From assembly GCA_002480735.1 (NCBI GenBank), contig DLCS01000209.1, positions 1-8,850 on the forward strand: a stretch of DNA of 8,850 nt. Reading direction: 5' to 3'. How positions within the stretch are numbered: position 1 is the first letter of the stretch; every line of letters starts with the position of its first letter. Of this stretch, positions 1 to 6,065 are shown piece after piece. The stretch is from Bacillaceae bacterium UBA7792 (lineage in GTDB: Bacteria; Bacillota; Bacilli; Bacillales; Cytobacillaceae). The translations under genes and the position numbers were made by a program. The notes under the pieces are model-generated. The model searched no databases. It worked only from the letters and a program-made list of their open reading frames with translations, and was not told the DNA's origin.

Positions 1-191
1 CCCATAGAGGTTAAATCTTTTTCTTCAGTTGTATCAGCTACTACAGCGTGGGTAACATAGGGTTCTGCATCCTCCACTCTTTCTTCGTTAATATCAATTC
101 CTAAAATTTCCTGTCCAGCTTCGTTGAGCCTGCGGGCAACGCTTGTTCCGAATCTTCCTAGGCCAATAACTGCATATTGTTTAATAGCCAT
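1..191 (-). CDS. ktrA: Ktr potassium uptake regulatory subunit (KtrA/KtrC family), N-terminal part only
   Basis: Partial gene; it runs off the left edge, so only the first 63 residues are visible. It begins MAIKQYAVIGLGRFG, with the dinucleotide-binding glycine motif GLGRFG at residues 10-15 and an acidic residue (D33) at the end of the second strand of a Rossmann fold. The later stretch HAVVADTTEE is typical of KtrA/KtrC RCK_N domains. Family knowledge: this cytoplasmic subunit forms an octameric ring under the membrane subunit, binds ATP/ADP and NAD(H), and often c-di-AMP through its missing RCK_C half, to gate K+ uptake. The ATG is chosen because AGAGGAG lies just upstream on the minus strand (about 202-208). 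It follows the membrane subunit gene by 26 nt, so the two are almost certainly cotranscribed from the riboswitch-controlled promoter. KtrA and KtrC cannot be told apart from this fragment. Confidence 0.93.
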   Translation of the reverse strand, partial: MAIKQYAVIGLGRFGTSVARRLNEAGQEILGIDINEERVEDAEPYVTHAVVADTTEEKDLTSM

Positions 192-217
192 AGCTATAGC
201 ACACTCCTCTAATTTTG

Positions 218-1555
218 TTATCCAATCATAATATTACCTTTAGGATGTCGAAAGGCTTCTGTTTTTCGTCGTTTTGTAATAGCGAAAGCAATGGTTAATG
301 GACCTAGTCTTCCAGCAAACATCGTTAAAATAATGAGAATTCTACCAGTAGGGGATAACTCAGGTGTCAACCCCATCGAAAGACCGACAGTACCAAATGC
401 AGAGGTTGCTTCAAATAAATACATCATGAAACTATGACGTTGTTCAGTAATGCTAAGAATGATTGTCACCACAACAACGATAAGTACGCCACACATTGTG
501 ACAGTCAAAGCCTTTAAGATAGTCTCAGTGACAATTCTACGTTTAAATAAAACAACATCTTCTTTTCCACGGATTTGTGACCACATTGTAGCAACTAATA
601 CTGCGAAAGTTGTTATTTTTATACCACCTGCAGTGGAACCAGATCCAGCTCCAATAAACATTAAGAGAATTATTAAAAATAATGTAGAATGTGTTAAGTC
701 ACCGATAGCCAGTGTATTGGAACCTGCTGTTCTTGGTGTAACAGCTTGGTAAAAAGAACCTAATACTTTGCCCCATTCAGTTAAAGGACCAAGTGTTTTA
801 TCATTTCCAAATTCAAACAAAAATATCAAAATTGTAGCGCTTACCGTTAAAATAATTGTAGACGCTAAAACAATATTTGTATGAACGGAAAGTCTTTTAG
901 TAACTCGATATTCATATAGTTCATTCATGACAATAAACCCCAAGCCTCCAATTGTAATGAGCACGCAAATTGTTAAAACGACGAATGGGTCATCTACATA
1001 AGCTGTCATTCCATTAAATCCGCCCATTAAATCAAAACCTGCATTATTGAAATTAGAAATTGCATGAAAAAAGCCAAAATACACAGCTTTTCCTATAGGC
1101 ATATCAAAAGAAAAACGAATCGATAAAATAAGACCACCAATTATTTCAATCAATGCTGTAAAGAGCAGTATTCTCTTTACTAATTTAACAAGGCCAGCAA
1201 TGGAAATATTATTAAATGCTTCCTTAAGCAAAAGTCTTTCTTTTAAAGATATTTTTTTCCCGAGTAGTAAAAATAACAATGTTGCAAATGTCATGAATCC
1301 TAAACCACCAATTTGGATTAGGCATAAAATGACTACTTCTCCGAAAACTGAAAAAGTATCACCTGTATCGACAACAATTAATCCCGTTACACAAGTTGCT
1401 GATGTAGCGGTGAATAATGCATCTAAAAACGAAAGTCCTTTTCCATCTTCTGTAGAAAGAGGCATCGTTAAAAGAAAAGTCCCGATGATAATAATAAGTG
1501 CAAAGCCAAGTACAAGAATTTTGGGAGGATTTAATGTGTTTCTAAAAGTGTTCAT
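218..1555 (-). CDS. ktrB: Ktr/Trk potassium uptake membrane subunit (KtrB/KtrD, TrkH family)
   Basis: Integral membrane K+ translocating subunit (445 aa, the usual length for KtrB/KtrD), acting as a dimer with the RCK ring encoded next to it. It shows the four pseudo-repeat pore loops of the superfamily, each with a filter glycine: TSATCVTG (G58), NFNNAG (G173), TPRTAG (G278) and SAFGTVG (G391). The flexible gating loop is GAGSGSTAGGIK at about 302-313. The C-terminal half, including VVLFKRRI and ILTMFAGRLGPLT, reminds me more of B. subtilis KtrD than KtrB, but this is from memory, so the symbol is family-level. The start at 1553-1555 is preferred because AGAGGAGA (1561-1568) precedes it. A longer reading starting from a TTG at 1613-1615 would begin inside the terminator hairpin and has no ribosome binding site. 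Expression is expected to be controlled by the c-di-AMP riboswitch upstream. The order, membrane subunit then RCK subunit, is the reverse of B. subtilis ktrAB. Confidence 0.95.
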   Translation of the reverse strand: MNTFRNTLNPPKILVLGFALIIIIGTFLLTMPLSTEDGKGLSFLDALFTATSATCVTGLIVVDTGDTFSVFGEVVILCLIQIGGLGFMTFATLLFLLLGKKISLKERLLLKEAFNNISIAGLVKLVKRILLFTALIEIIGGLILSIRFSFDMPIGKAVYFGFFHAISNFNNAGFDLMGGFNGMTAYVDDPFVVLTICVLITIGGLGFIVMNELYEYRVTKRLSVHTNIVLASTIILTVSATILIFLFEFGNDKTLGPLTEWGKVLGSFYQAVTPRTAGSNTLAIGDLTHSTLFLIILLMFIGAGSGSTAGGIKITTFAVLVATMWSQIRGKEDVVLFKRRIVTETILKALTVTMCGVLIVVVVTIILSITEQRHSFMMYLFEATSAFGTVGLSMGLTPELSPTGRILIILTMFAGRLGPLTIAFAITKRRKTEAFRHPKGNIMIG

Positions 1556-1560
1556 CTTGT

Positions 1561-1568
1561 TCTCCTCT
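1561..1568 (-). promoter_or_regulatory. Ribosome binding site deciding the ktrB start
   Basis: AGAGGAGA on the minus strand, 5 nt before the ATG at 1553-1555. It supports the 445-residue product over the 20-residue longer reading frame. Confidence 0.85.
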
Positions 1569-1602
1569 ATAGATGTTAAATTACTTGATTTTAAATATGC
1601 AT

Positions 1603-1662
1603 AAAAAAAGACCAACTAAAAAAGCATGTAAATAATAGGAGAAAACATGCTAATAGGTGGTC
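1603..1662 (-). terminator. Riboswitch-controlled intrinsic terminator before ktrB
   Basis: On the minus strand a long imperfect hairpin is formed by GACCACCTATTAGCATGT and ACATGCTTTTTTAGTTGGTC. The pairs GACCA/TGGTC, CTA/TAG and AGCATGT/ACATGCT are separated by small internal mismatches, with an AT-rich loop. It is followed at once by seven T residues (1603-1609). It sits between the c-di-AMP aptamer and the ktrB start, about 48 nt before the ATG, where an expression-platform terminator belongs. In this OFF-switch class the terminator is expected to form when c-di-AMP is bound. Confidence 0.88.
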
Positions 1663-1670
1663 GAATAGGA

Positions 1671-1800
1671 CCTCCTTCGCTTTAGCCGACGAAGTTAGCT
1701 GACGGGTAGGATGGCGAAAGAGTTTCTCATCCTTTCTGCATGTGCAGAATTAACCCCAATATATTGGGTCCTCCGTTCTCAATGTTTGAGATTTGGCCAG
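1671..1800 (-). promoter_or_regulatory. c-di-AMP riboswitch (ydaO/yuaA class)
   Basis: The minus strand carries the conserved blocks of the ydaO-yuaA aptamer in order: AACGGAGGACCCAA, then TTGGGG (CCCAATATATTGGGG stem), a 7-bp hairpin TTCTGCA/TGCAGAA, AGGATGAGAAAC, CTTTCGCCATCCTACCCG, TCAGCTAACTTCGTCGGC and AAGCGAAGGAGG. Family knowledge: this aptamer binds two c-di-AMP molecules and turns genes off by favouring a terminator. In B. subtilis it sits in front of kimA (ydaO) and ktrAB (yuaA-yubG), both K+ uptake genes. Here it precedes a Ktr operon and is followed by a clear terminator, exactly the expected arrangement. The outer edges are approximate, since the P1 helix is less conserved. Confidence 0.94.
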
Positions 1801-1819
1801 TATTAAATTGAATGTGATT

Positions 1820-1849
1820 ATTCTACGCCCATATTCTATTTTTTGTAAA
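1820..1849 (-). promoter_or_regulatory. Candidate sigma-A promoter of the ktr operon
   Basis: On the minus strand, TTTACA (1844-1849) and TAGAAT (1820-1825) are separated by 18 nt. Transcription would start near 1812, about 12 nt before the riboswitch. The match is reasonable rather than perfect; the position relative to the aptamer is the main support. Confidence 0.6.
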
Positions 1850-1963
1850 CCCCTATATGAATAGAAAAATACAATTATTTTTTTATTGGGAGCCAAATTT
1901 GCTCTTCGAATTCCAATTAGAAATAAAACCAAAAATTCACTTGATATTTTCGCACACTTTCTA

Positions 1964-1992
1964 TTGACCATTATTAGACAATACGATATAAT
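1964..1992 (+). promoter_or_regulatory. Sigma-A promoter of rpsU-yqeY
   Basis: TTGACC (1964-1969) and a perfect TATAAT (1987-1992) are separated by 17 nt. Transcription should start near 1999, giving a leader of about 65 nt. The promoter is divergent from the ktr promoter, with about 115 nt of AT-rich DNA (1850-1963) between them in which I see no gene. Confidence 0.85.
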
Positions 1993-2063
1993 TTTTTAGT
2001 ACACAACAGAAGGTGATTTGCCTAAATTGTGTATTGACGTGTGTTCGGAGGGAGGGAAAGAGA

Positions 2064-2237
2064 ATGTCTAAAACCGTCGTTCGTAAAAACGAATCACTTG
2101 AAGATGCTCTTCGTCGTTTTAAACGTACTGTATCTAAATCCGGTACGATACAAGAAGCTAGAAAGCGCGAATTCTACGAAAAACCTAGTGTTAGACGTAA
2201 GAAGAAGTCTGAAGCTGCAAGAAAACGTAAGTGGTAA
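2064..2237 (+). CDS. rpsU: 30S ribosomal protein S21
   Basis: A 57-residue, very basic protein starting [21 protein letters not shown] and ending in the lysine/arginine-rich tail [12 protein letters not shown], which is a full-length Bacillus S21. It is a small subunit protein that binds near the 3' end of 16S rRNA and helps initiation. The ATG at 2064 follows GGAGGGAGG (2047-2055). The same frame is open upstream to an ATG at 2013, but that reading would add residues unlike S21 and lacks a ribosome binding site. First gene of a two-gene operon with yqeY, 15 nt apart. Confidence 0.98.
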   Translation: MSKTVVRKNESLEDALRRFKRTVSKSGTIQEARKREFYEKPSVRRKKKSEAARKRKW

Positions 2238-2246
2238 GAGAGGGTG
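2238..2246 (+). promoter_or_regulatory. Ribosome binding site deciding the yqeY TTG start
   Basis: GAGAGGGTG directly after the rpsU stop, 6 nt before TTG at 2253. There is no ATG at a suitable distance; the next ATG (2282) would remove the conserved start of YqeY. Confidence 0.75.
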
Positions 2247-2252
2247 TAATAA

Positions 2253-2696
2253 TTGAGTCTTCTCGAGCGTTTGAATCAGGATATGAAACAGGCGATGAAA
2301 AATAAAGAAAAAGACAAACTCTCATCTATTCGGATGATTAAAGCATCGCTGCAGAACGAAGCAATTAAGCTTGGCGCCGAGCTGTCCGAGGATGATGAGC
2401 TTACAGTCCTTTCTCGTGAAGTAAAGCAACGCAAGGATTCCCTCCATGAATTTGAAAAGGCAGGTCGTTCAGACCTCGTTGAAAAAATTCGTACTGATTT
2501 GCAGTATGTGGAAGCATATATGCCTGAGCAGTTGACGGAAGATGAGGTCAATGCAATCGTTCAAGAGACAATTGCTGAAGTTGGCGCTACTTCTAAAGCT
2601 GAAATGGGAAAAGTGATGGCTGCGATTATGCCTAAAGTAAAAGGAAAAGCAGATGGATCACTTGTGAATAAACTTGTACAACAACACCTTTCATAA
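2253..2696 (+). CDS. yqeY: GatB/YqeY domain protein
   Basis: A 147-residue cytoplasmic protein, full length for YqeY. It reads [20 protein letters not shown] at the N terminus and carries the family's recognisable C-terminal block: [11 protein letters not shown] (about 92-102), [18 protein letters not shown] (about 119-136), and [11 protein letters not shown] at the end. YqeY resembles the helical tail domain of GatB, the amidotransferase subunit that contacts tRNA, and is often described as having tRNA amidotransferase-like activity. Its own role is not settled. Translation starts at TTG. It is cotranscribed with rpsU, an arrangement found widely in Bacilli, and ends at its own terminator. 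Confidence 0.96.
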   Translation: MSLLERLNQDMKQAMKNKEKDKLSSIRMIKASLQNEAIKLGAELSEDDELTVLSREVKQRKDSLHEFEKAGRSDLVEKIRTDLQYVEAYMPEQLTEDEVNAIVQETIAEVGATSKAEMGKVMAAIMPKVKGKADGSLVNKLVQQHLS

Positions 2697-2703
2697 ACGT
2701 AAT

Positions 2704-2740
2704 AAGGCCATAGGGATTCCCCTTTGGCCTTTTTAATTTT
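2704..2740 (+). terminator. Intrinsic terminator of rpsU-yqeY
   Basis: The hairpin arms AAGGCCA (2704-2710) and TGGCCTT (2725-2731) enclose an inner GGG/CCC pairing with an ATTC loop, followed by a T-rich run TTTTTAATTTT. It lies 7 nt after the yqeY stop. Confidence 0.9.
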
Positions 2741-2797
2741 AGGAAATCCATTCATAACGATACACAAGTATGTTAGATTTAAGATGGAATATTTTTT

Positions 2798-2823
2798 TGA
2801 AACTATTTTGCCACGAAAACGTA
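2798..2823 (+). promoter_or_regulatory. Sigma-W (ECF) promoter of nfeD-floA-yqfB
   Basis: TGAAAC (2798-2803) and CGTA (2820-2823) are separated by 16 nt, a perfect match to the sigma-W consensus. In B. subtilis the yqeZ-yqfA-yqfB operon belongs to the sigma-W cell-envelope stress regulon, so motif and context agree. The start of transcription would be near 2830, about 30 nt before the GTG start. Confidence 0.9.
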
Positions 2824-2860
2824 ATACAAGTACACCTTTTATGTGAAGGGAGGGAAGTGA

Positions 2861-4198
2861 GTGATAAAGAAAATTAGACAGCTGTCCATCGTCCTTTCTT
2901 TTCTATTTGCCTTTCTCTTGATGCTTATCCCCTATCATGGCAATGCAAATAATGAGATCGTATACGTTGTTCCGATAGAAGAGACTGTTGAAAAGGGTCT
3001 ATCTGCTTTTTTAAAAAGAGCTGTGGCTACTGCCGAGGAGGAAAATGCTAAGGCCATCATCTTCGAGATCAATACTCCTGGGGGCGCAGTTGATGCTGCC
3101 GGAGAGATTGGAAAACTATTATCTTCAGCTAATATTAAGACCGTTTCGTTCATCAACAAAGAAGCGCTGTCCGCAGGTGCGTACATTGCTTTGAATACGG
3201 ATGAAATATATATGGTCCCCGGCTCAACAATGGGAGCAGCGGCTGTGATTGACACGCAAGGAAATGCTGCAGATCAAAAAGCGCAATCCTATTGGCTGAG
3301 CGCAATGAAAGGGGCAGCGGAACAGAATGGACGTGACCCGATCTTTGCTCAAGCAATGGCCGATTCGGATATTGATTTACCTGAATACGATGCGCCAAAA
3401 GGAAAATTATTAACCTTTACATCCGATCAGGCGGAAGAAGCGGGATACTCAGAAGGGACTGTGTCATCGCTTAATGAGGTATTGGCGAAAATAGGCTACC
3501 CTGATGCTGAGGTTCGTTCTCTCGACGAAAGCTTTGCTGAAAAGCTAGCGAGATTTATTACACATCCAATTGTTGTGCCTATTTTGCTATCGATAGGTAG
3601 TTTAGGGTTAGTGCTCGAATTATATTCGCCAGGTTTTGGAATCCCTGGATTTATGGGTCTTGGTTCATTATTGCTATTTTTCTATGGCCATTTAGTGGCT
3701 GGGCTCGCAGGGTATGAAACCATCATTTTATTCGTCCTTGGAATCGGATTTATTATTTTGGAATTTTTCATACCAGGCGGAATCGTAGGAACGATAGGTT
3801 TTGTTTCTATTTTGGGAAGCATTTTCTTGGCGACAGATAATTTTGTCCATATGGCCATATCTCTTTTGATAGCCATTGGAGTCGCTATCTTGGCATCCAT
3901 CTTAATGTTAAAGGTGTTTGGTAAAAATATGAAAATATTTAAGAAGATTATATTAACTGATTCTACGAATACGGAAAGCGGATATGTTTCCAATAAGAAT
4001 CGATTAGAGCTTATTGGACTTGAAGGATACACATTCACAGACCTACGTCCTTCTGGAACTGTAATCGTCCAGGATGAACGTATCGATGTCGTGAGTGAGG
4101 GCTCCTTTATCCTGAAAGACAAAAGGGTAAGGATTATTAAGGTTGAGGGAGCAAGAATTGTTGTCCGTGAAATCCCAGATTTAGATAAAAAAGAGTAA
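2861..4198 (+). CDS. nfeD: NfeD family membrane protease-like protein (YqeZ)
   Basis: A 445-residue membrane protein of the long NfeD type. Order of parts: N-terminal signal/anchor (about 7-26, then GNAN); a ClpP/SppA-like serine protease domain (about 33-215) with INTPGG at 70-75; catalytic serine candidate S104 in [14 protein letters not shown] at 121-125; and lysine candidate K150 in [13 protein letters not shown]. Four to five membrane segments follow (about 235-351), then a C-terminal OB-fold NfeD domain (about 375-440) ending at the cytoplasmic face. Family knowledge: archaeal 1510-N uses a Ser/Lys dyad to cleave stomatin, and NfeD and flotillin/stomatin genes are nearly always adjacent, as here with floA 17 nt downstream. 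The GTG start follows AAGGGAGGG (2846-2854). Expression should be induced by envelope stress through sigma-W. Substrate unknown. Confidence 0.95.
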   Translation: MIKKIRQLSIVLSFLFAFLLMLIPYHGNANNEIVYVVPIEETVEKGLSAFLKRAVATAEEENAKAIIFEINTPGGAVDAAGEIGKLLSSANIKTVSFINKEALSAGAYIALNTDEIYMVPGSTMGAAAVIDTQGNAADQKAQSYWLSAMKGAAEQNGRDPIFAQAMADSDIDLPEYDAPKGKLLTFTSDQAEEAGYSEGTVSSLNEVLAKIGYPDAEVRSLDESFAEKLARFITHPIVVPILLSIGSLGLVLELYSPGFGIPGFMGLGSLLLFFYGHLVAGLAGYETIILFVLGIGFIILEFFIPGGIVGTIGFVSILGSIFLATDNFVHMAISLLIAIGVAILASILMLKVFGKNMKIFKKIILTDSTNTESGYVSNKNRLELIGLEGYTFTDLRPSGTVIVQDERIDVVSEGSFILKDKRVRIIKVEGARIVVREIPDLDKKE

Positions 4199-4215
4199 AC
4201 GAGGAGGAAGAGAAC

Positions 4216-5205
4216 ATGACTTTTACAGCACCAACTGTATTTTTACTTGTGGCGATTGTACTTGGAATTATTCTAATCGCCGTTCTACTAACATTTGTAC
4301 CTGTCATGCTGTGGATTTCAGCGCTAGCTGCAGGGGTAAGGGTTAGTATTTTCACCCTGGTTGGAATGAGATTACGAAGGGTTATTCCAAGCCGTGTCAT
4401 TAATCCATTAATTAAGGCGCATAAGGCAGGAATTGATGTTTCCACCAATCAGCTGGAGAGCCATTATTTAGCCGGAGGAAATGTCGATCGAGTTGTCAAT
4501 GCTTTAATCGCAGCACAAAGAGCGAATATTGAACTTTCCTTTCAGCGCTGTGCAGCGATTGACTTAGCTGGTCGTGATGTATTAGAAGCCGTACAAATGA
4601 GCGTTAACCCGAAGGTCATTGAAACTCCATTTATCGCAGGGGTGGCAATGGACGGAATTGAAGTAAAAGCAAAAGCAAGAATTACCGTAAGAGCCAATAT
4701 TGAACGCCTCGTAGGGGGAGCCGGTGAAGAAACCGTTATTGCCCGTGTCGGCGAGGGGATTGTATCAACGATCGGTTCGTCTGATAATCATAAAAAGGTG
4801 TTAGAGAATCCAGATATGATTTCACGTACAGTATTAGCGAAAGGGTTGGATGCAGGTACTGCCTTTGAAATTCTCTCGATTGATATTGCGGATGTTGATA
4901 TCGGTAAAAACATCGGGGCAATCCTGCAAACGGATCAGGCCGAAGCAGATAAGAAAATCGCCCAAGCAAAAGCAGAAGAGCGTCGGGCCATGGCGGTTGC
5001 AAATGAACAAGAGATGAAAGCAAAGGTAGAAGAAATGAGAGCGAAAGTTGTTGAGGCGGAAGCAACCGTACCGCTTGCTATGGCTGAAGCATTAAAATCA
5101 GGAAATATTGGTGTGATGGATTATTTAAATCTCCGTAATATTGAAGCTGATACGGATATGAGAGATTCCATTGGAAAATCGACAGATGATAAGAAGAAAC
5201 ATTAA
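4216..5205 (+). CDS. floA: Flotillin-like protein FloA (YqfA)
   Basis: A 329-residue membrane scaffold protein, the normal FloA length. The N-terminal hydrophobic segment (about 5-35) inserts as a membrane hairpin. It is followed by the SPFH/band-7-like domain (about 40-235), with family-typical stretches such as [41 protein letters not shown] and [23 protein letters not shown]. An Ala/Glu-rich coiled coil (about 238-290) follows, then a charged tail ending DDKKKH. Known role: FloA oligomers organise fluid or ordered membrane microdomains in Bacillus, affecting protease, signalling and secretion complexes. The ATG follows GAGGAGGAA. It lies between nfeD and yqfB with short gaps, and so is coexpressed from the sigma-W promoter; an additional sigma-A promoter is not evident in the sequence. 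Confidence 0.97.
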   Translation: MTFTAPTVFLLVAIVLGIILIAVLLTFVPVMLWISALAAGVRVSIFTLVGMRLRRVIPSRVINPLIKAHKAGIDVSTNQLESHYLAGGNVDRVVNALIAAQRANIELSFQRCAAIDLAGRDVLEAVQMSVNPKVIETPFIAGVAMDGIEVKAKARITVRANIERLVGGAGEETVIARVGEGIVSTIGSSDNHKKVLENPDMISRTVLAKGLDAGTAFEILSIDIADVDIGKNIGAILQTDQAEADKKIAQAKAEERRAMAVANEQEMKAKVEEMRAKVVEAEATVPLAMAEALKSGNIGVMDYLNLRNIEADTDMRDSIGKSTDDKKKH

Positions 5206-5220
5206 TAATCCCCAACACTA

Positions 5221-5230
5221 GAAGGGAGGT
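5221..5230 (+). promoter_or_regulatory. Ribosome binding site deciding the yqfB TTG start
   Basis: GAAGGGAGGT, 7 nt before the TTG at 5238. This strong site justifies a TTG start for a frame that has no nearby ATG; the next in-frame ATG (residue 61) would remove the membrane segment. Confidence 0.8.
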
Positions 5231-5237
5231 AACTCTC

Positions 5238-5711
5238 TTGGACTTTTTACTTGATAATCCATTTATCATTATTGTGCTCATTGGGATTATTTCCTCCCTA
5301 TTCAAGAAGGGGAAGGAAGTCCCGGATCCTAAAAAAAGGAAGCCGAAGCCTTTTGTCGAAAGCATTCCTTTACCAAAGGATATTGTTAAGGAAATCAGAC
5401 AAGAAGCAGCTAAGTATATGAAGCCGTTTGAGCAGGAGCAGCCCGTTCAAACATTACAGTCAGAATACAATGAGGTAAGAAAAAAAGCAGCAGAACAACC
5501 ACCTGCCAAGTCCCCTGTTCTAGAGGAGAGTTATTCGGGTATGATGCATACGCCTTTTGCTCAGGAAATAGGCGACATCCCTCTACAAGCGGAATCTAGA
5601 GAAGGGCTTGCTGTTGATAAGAAAAAACTTGCCGATGCGGTTATTTGGGCAGAAATACTTGGACCTCCAAGATCCAAGAAGCCACATCGAACGATGAACT
5701 TCAGATCTTAA
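5238..5711 (+). CDS. yqfB: Small single-pass membrane protein, YqfB-like, function unknown
   Basis: A 157-residue protein of unknown function. A short N-terminal hydrophobic segment (about residues 8-22, PFIIIVLIGIISSLF) is followed by a basic, proline-rich stretch (KKGKEVPDPKKRKPKP), which predicts a cytoplasmic body. The middle (about 60-125) is charged, glutamine/proline-rich and probably disordered. The C-terminal 25 residues look folded or amphipathic: KKKLADAVIWAEILGPPRSKKPH. The ILGPPR-plus-basic ending recalls uncharacterised Firmicutes proteins. The name comes from position, directly after floA as in the B. subtilis yqeZ-yqfA-yqfB operon; sequence identity to YqfB was not checked. 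It starts at TTG. Coexpression with nfeD and floA suggests a part in membrane microdomain or envelope stress function, but that is inference only. Confidence 0.85.
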   Translation: MDFLLDNPFIIIVLIGIISSLFKKGKEVPDPKKRKPKPFVESIPLPKDIVKEIRQEAAKYMKPFEQEQPVQTLQSEYNEVRKKAAEQPPAKSPVLEESYSGMMHTPFAQEIGDIPLQAESREGLAVDKKKLADAVIWAEILGPPRSKKPHRTMNFRS

Positions 5712-5724
5712 TAAAATGTTATGT

Positions 5725-5770
5725 AGGCATCTACCAGTTAAGGAGTGAGAAACTGGTAGATGCTTTATTT
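5725..5770 (+). terminator. Strong hairpin ending the nfeD-floA-yqfB operon
   Basis: A perfect 13-bp stem, GCATCTACCAGTT (5727-5739) with AACTGGTAGATGC (5751-5763), has an 11-nt loop and is followed by TTTATTTAT. It lies 15 nt after the yqfB stop. The T-run is interrupted by A, but the stem is very stable. Confidence 0.85.
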
Positions 5771-5854
5771 ATGTCGAAATTTGCTTAGCGTATATTTTCC
5801 GCGTTTTTCTGCCGGACCTCCTTAATGAGTATTTGTATTGTTTCGAATAAAAGA

Positions 5855-5883
5855 TTTTGATTTTTCTAAATATTTGGTATAAT
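5855..5883 (+). promoter_or_regulatory. Candidate promoter of the aldehyde/alcohol dehydrogenase pair
   Basis: A perfect TATAAT sits at 5878-5883, with TTTTGA (5855-5860) 17 nt upstream as a weak -35 box. TTGATT at 5857 would leave only 15 nt. Start of transcription would be near 5890, which gives a leader of roughly 175 nt. The weak -35 box suggests help from an activator or a low basal level. Confidence 0.5.
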
Positions 5884-5901
5884 ATTATTCTAATCATGAT
5901 A

Positions 5902-5919
5902 CAGTATTATGTGATACTG
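5902..5919 (+). promoter_or_regulatory. Palindrome, candidate operator
   Basis: CAGTAT and ATACTG form a perfect 6-bp inverted repeat with a 6-nt spacer (TATGTG), about 12 nt after the predicted transcription start. A direct repeat TGATAC overlaps it (5898-5903 and 5912-5917). The position fits a repressor site, but no regulator gene is in the window, and such short palindromes occur by chance in AT-rich DNA. Confidence 0.3.
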
Positions 5920-5930
5920 ATTGAATGACA

Positions 5931-6065
5931 TTAGTAACCCACAATGACTTACATAAAGAAATCAAATAGAAAGGAGAATTTTTAATAGAACGATGTTGCA
6001 CAGAATTCCGAGCCGCTAATCAAAGGATTCAATTCGAGCACAGAATGTAAAAAGGAGGAAGTAGA
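5931..6065 (+). other. Leader before the aldehyde dehydrogenase, no convincing gene
   Basis: The 354-nt gene-free stretch 5712-6065 holds, in order, the operon terminator, the candidate promoter, the palindrome and this leader. The leader has a strong ribosome-binding-like AGAAAGGAG (5968-5975) that is not followed by a usable start codon, and a repeated nonamer GCACAGAAT (5998-6006 and 6038-6046). The true ribosome binding site of the next gene is AAAGGAGG at 6051-6058. I see no riboswitch that I can name. Confidence 0.4.

Noticed and set aside
1556..1615. Upstream extension of the ktrB reading frame by 20 residues
   Set aside because: It starts at a TTG inside the terminator hairpin, has no ribosome binding site, and adds residues outside the conserved family start; AGAGGAGA supports the ATG at 1553-1555.
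1750..1971. 73-codon open frame on the minus strand
   Set aside because: It covers the ktr promoter and the 5' half of the riboswitch, has no plausible ribosome binding site and resembles no protein family I know.
2013..2063. Longer S21 reading frame starting at 2013
   Set aside because: The extra 17 residues are cysteine-containing and unlike S21, and the proper ribosome binding site is just before 2064.
3682..4122. 146-codon minus-strand frame inside nfeD
   Set aside because: Antisense shadow of a well-supported gene; no ribosome binding site and composition typical of a reversed coding frame.
5891..5935. Rex, Fnr or CcpA (cre) binding site in the dehydrogenase promoter region
   Set aside because: I looked for TTGTGAA-N4-TTCACAA, TGTGA-N6-TCACA and the cre consensus; only partial matches are present.
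5993..6019. Eight-codon ATG frame (MLHRIPSR) in the dehydrogenase leader
   Set aside because: The nearest ribosome binding site is 17 nt away, too far for efficient initiation, and the peptide has no attenuation feature such as repeated codons followed by a terminator.
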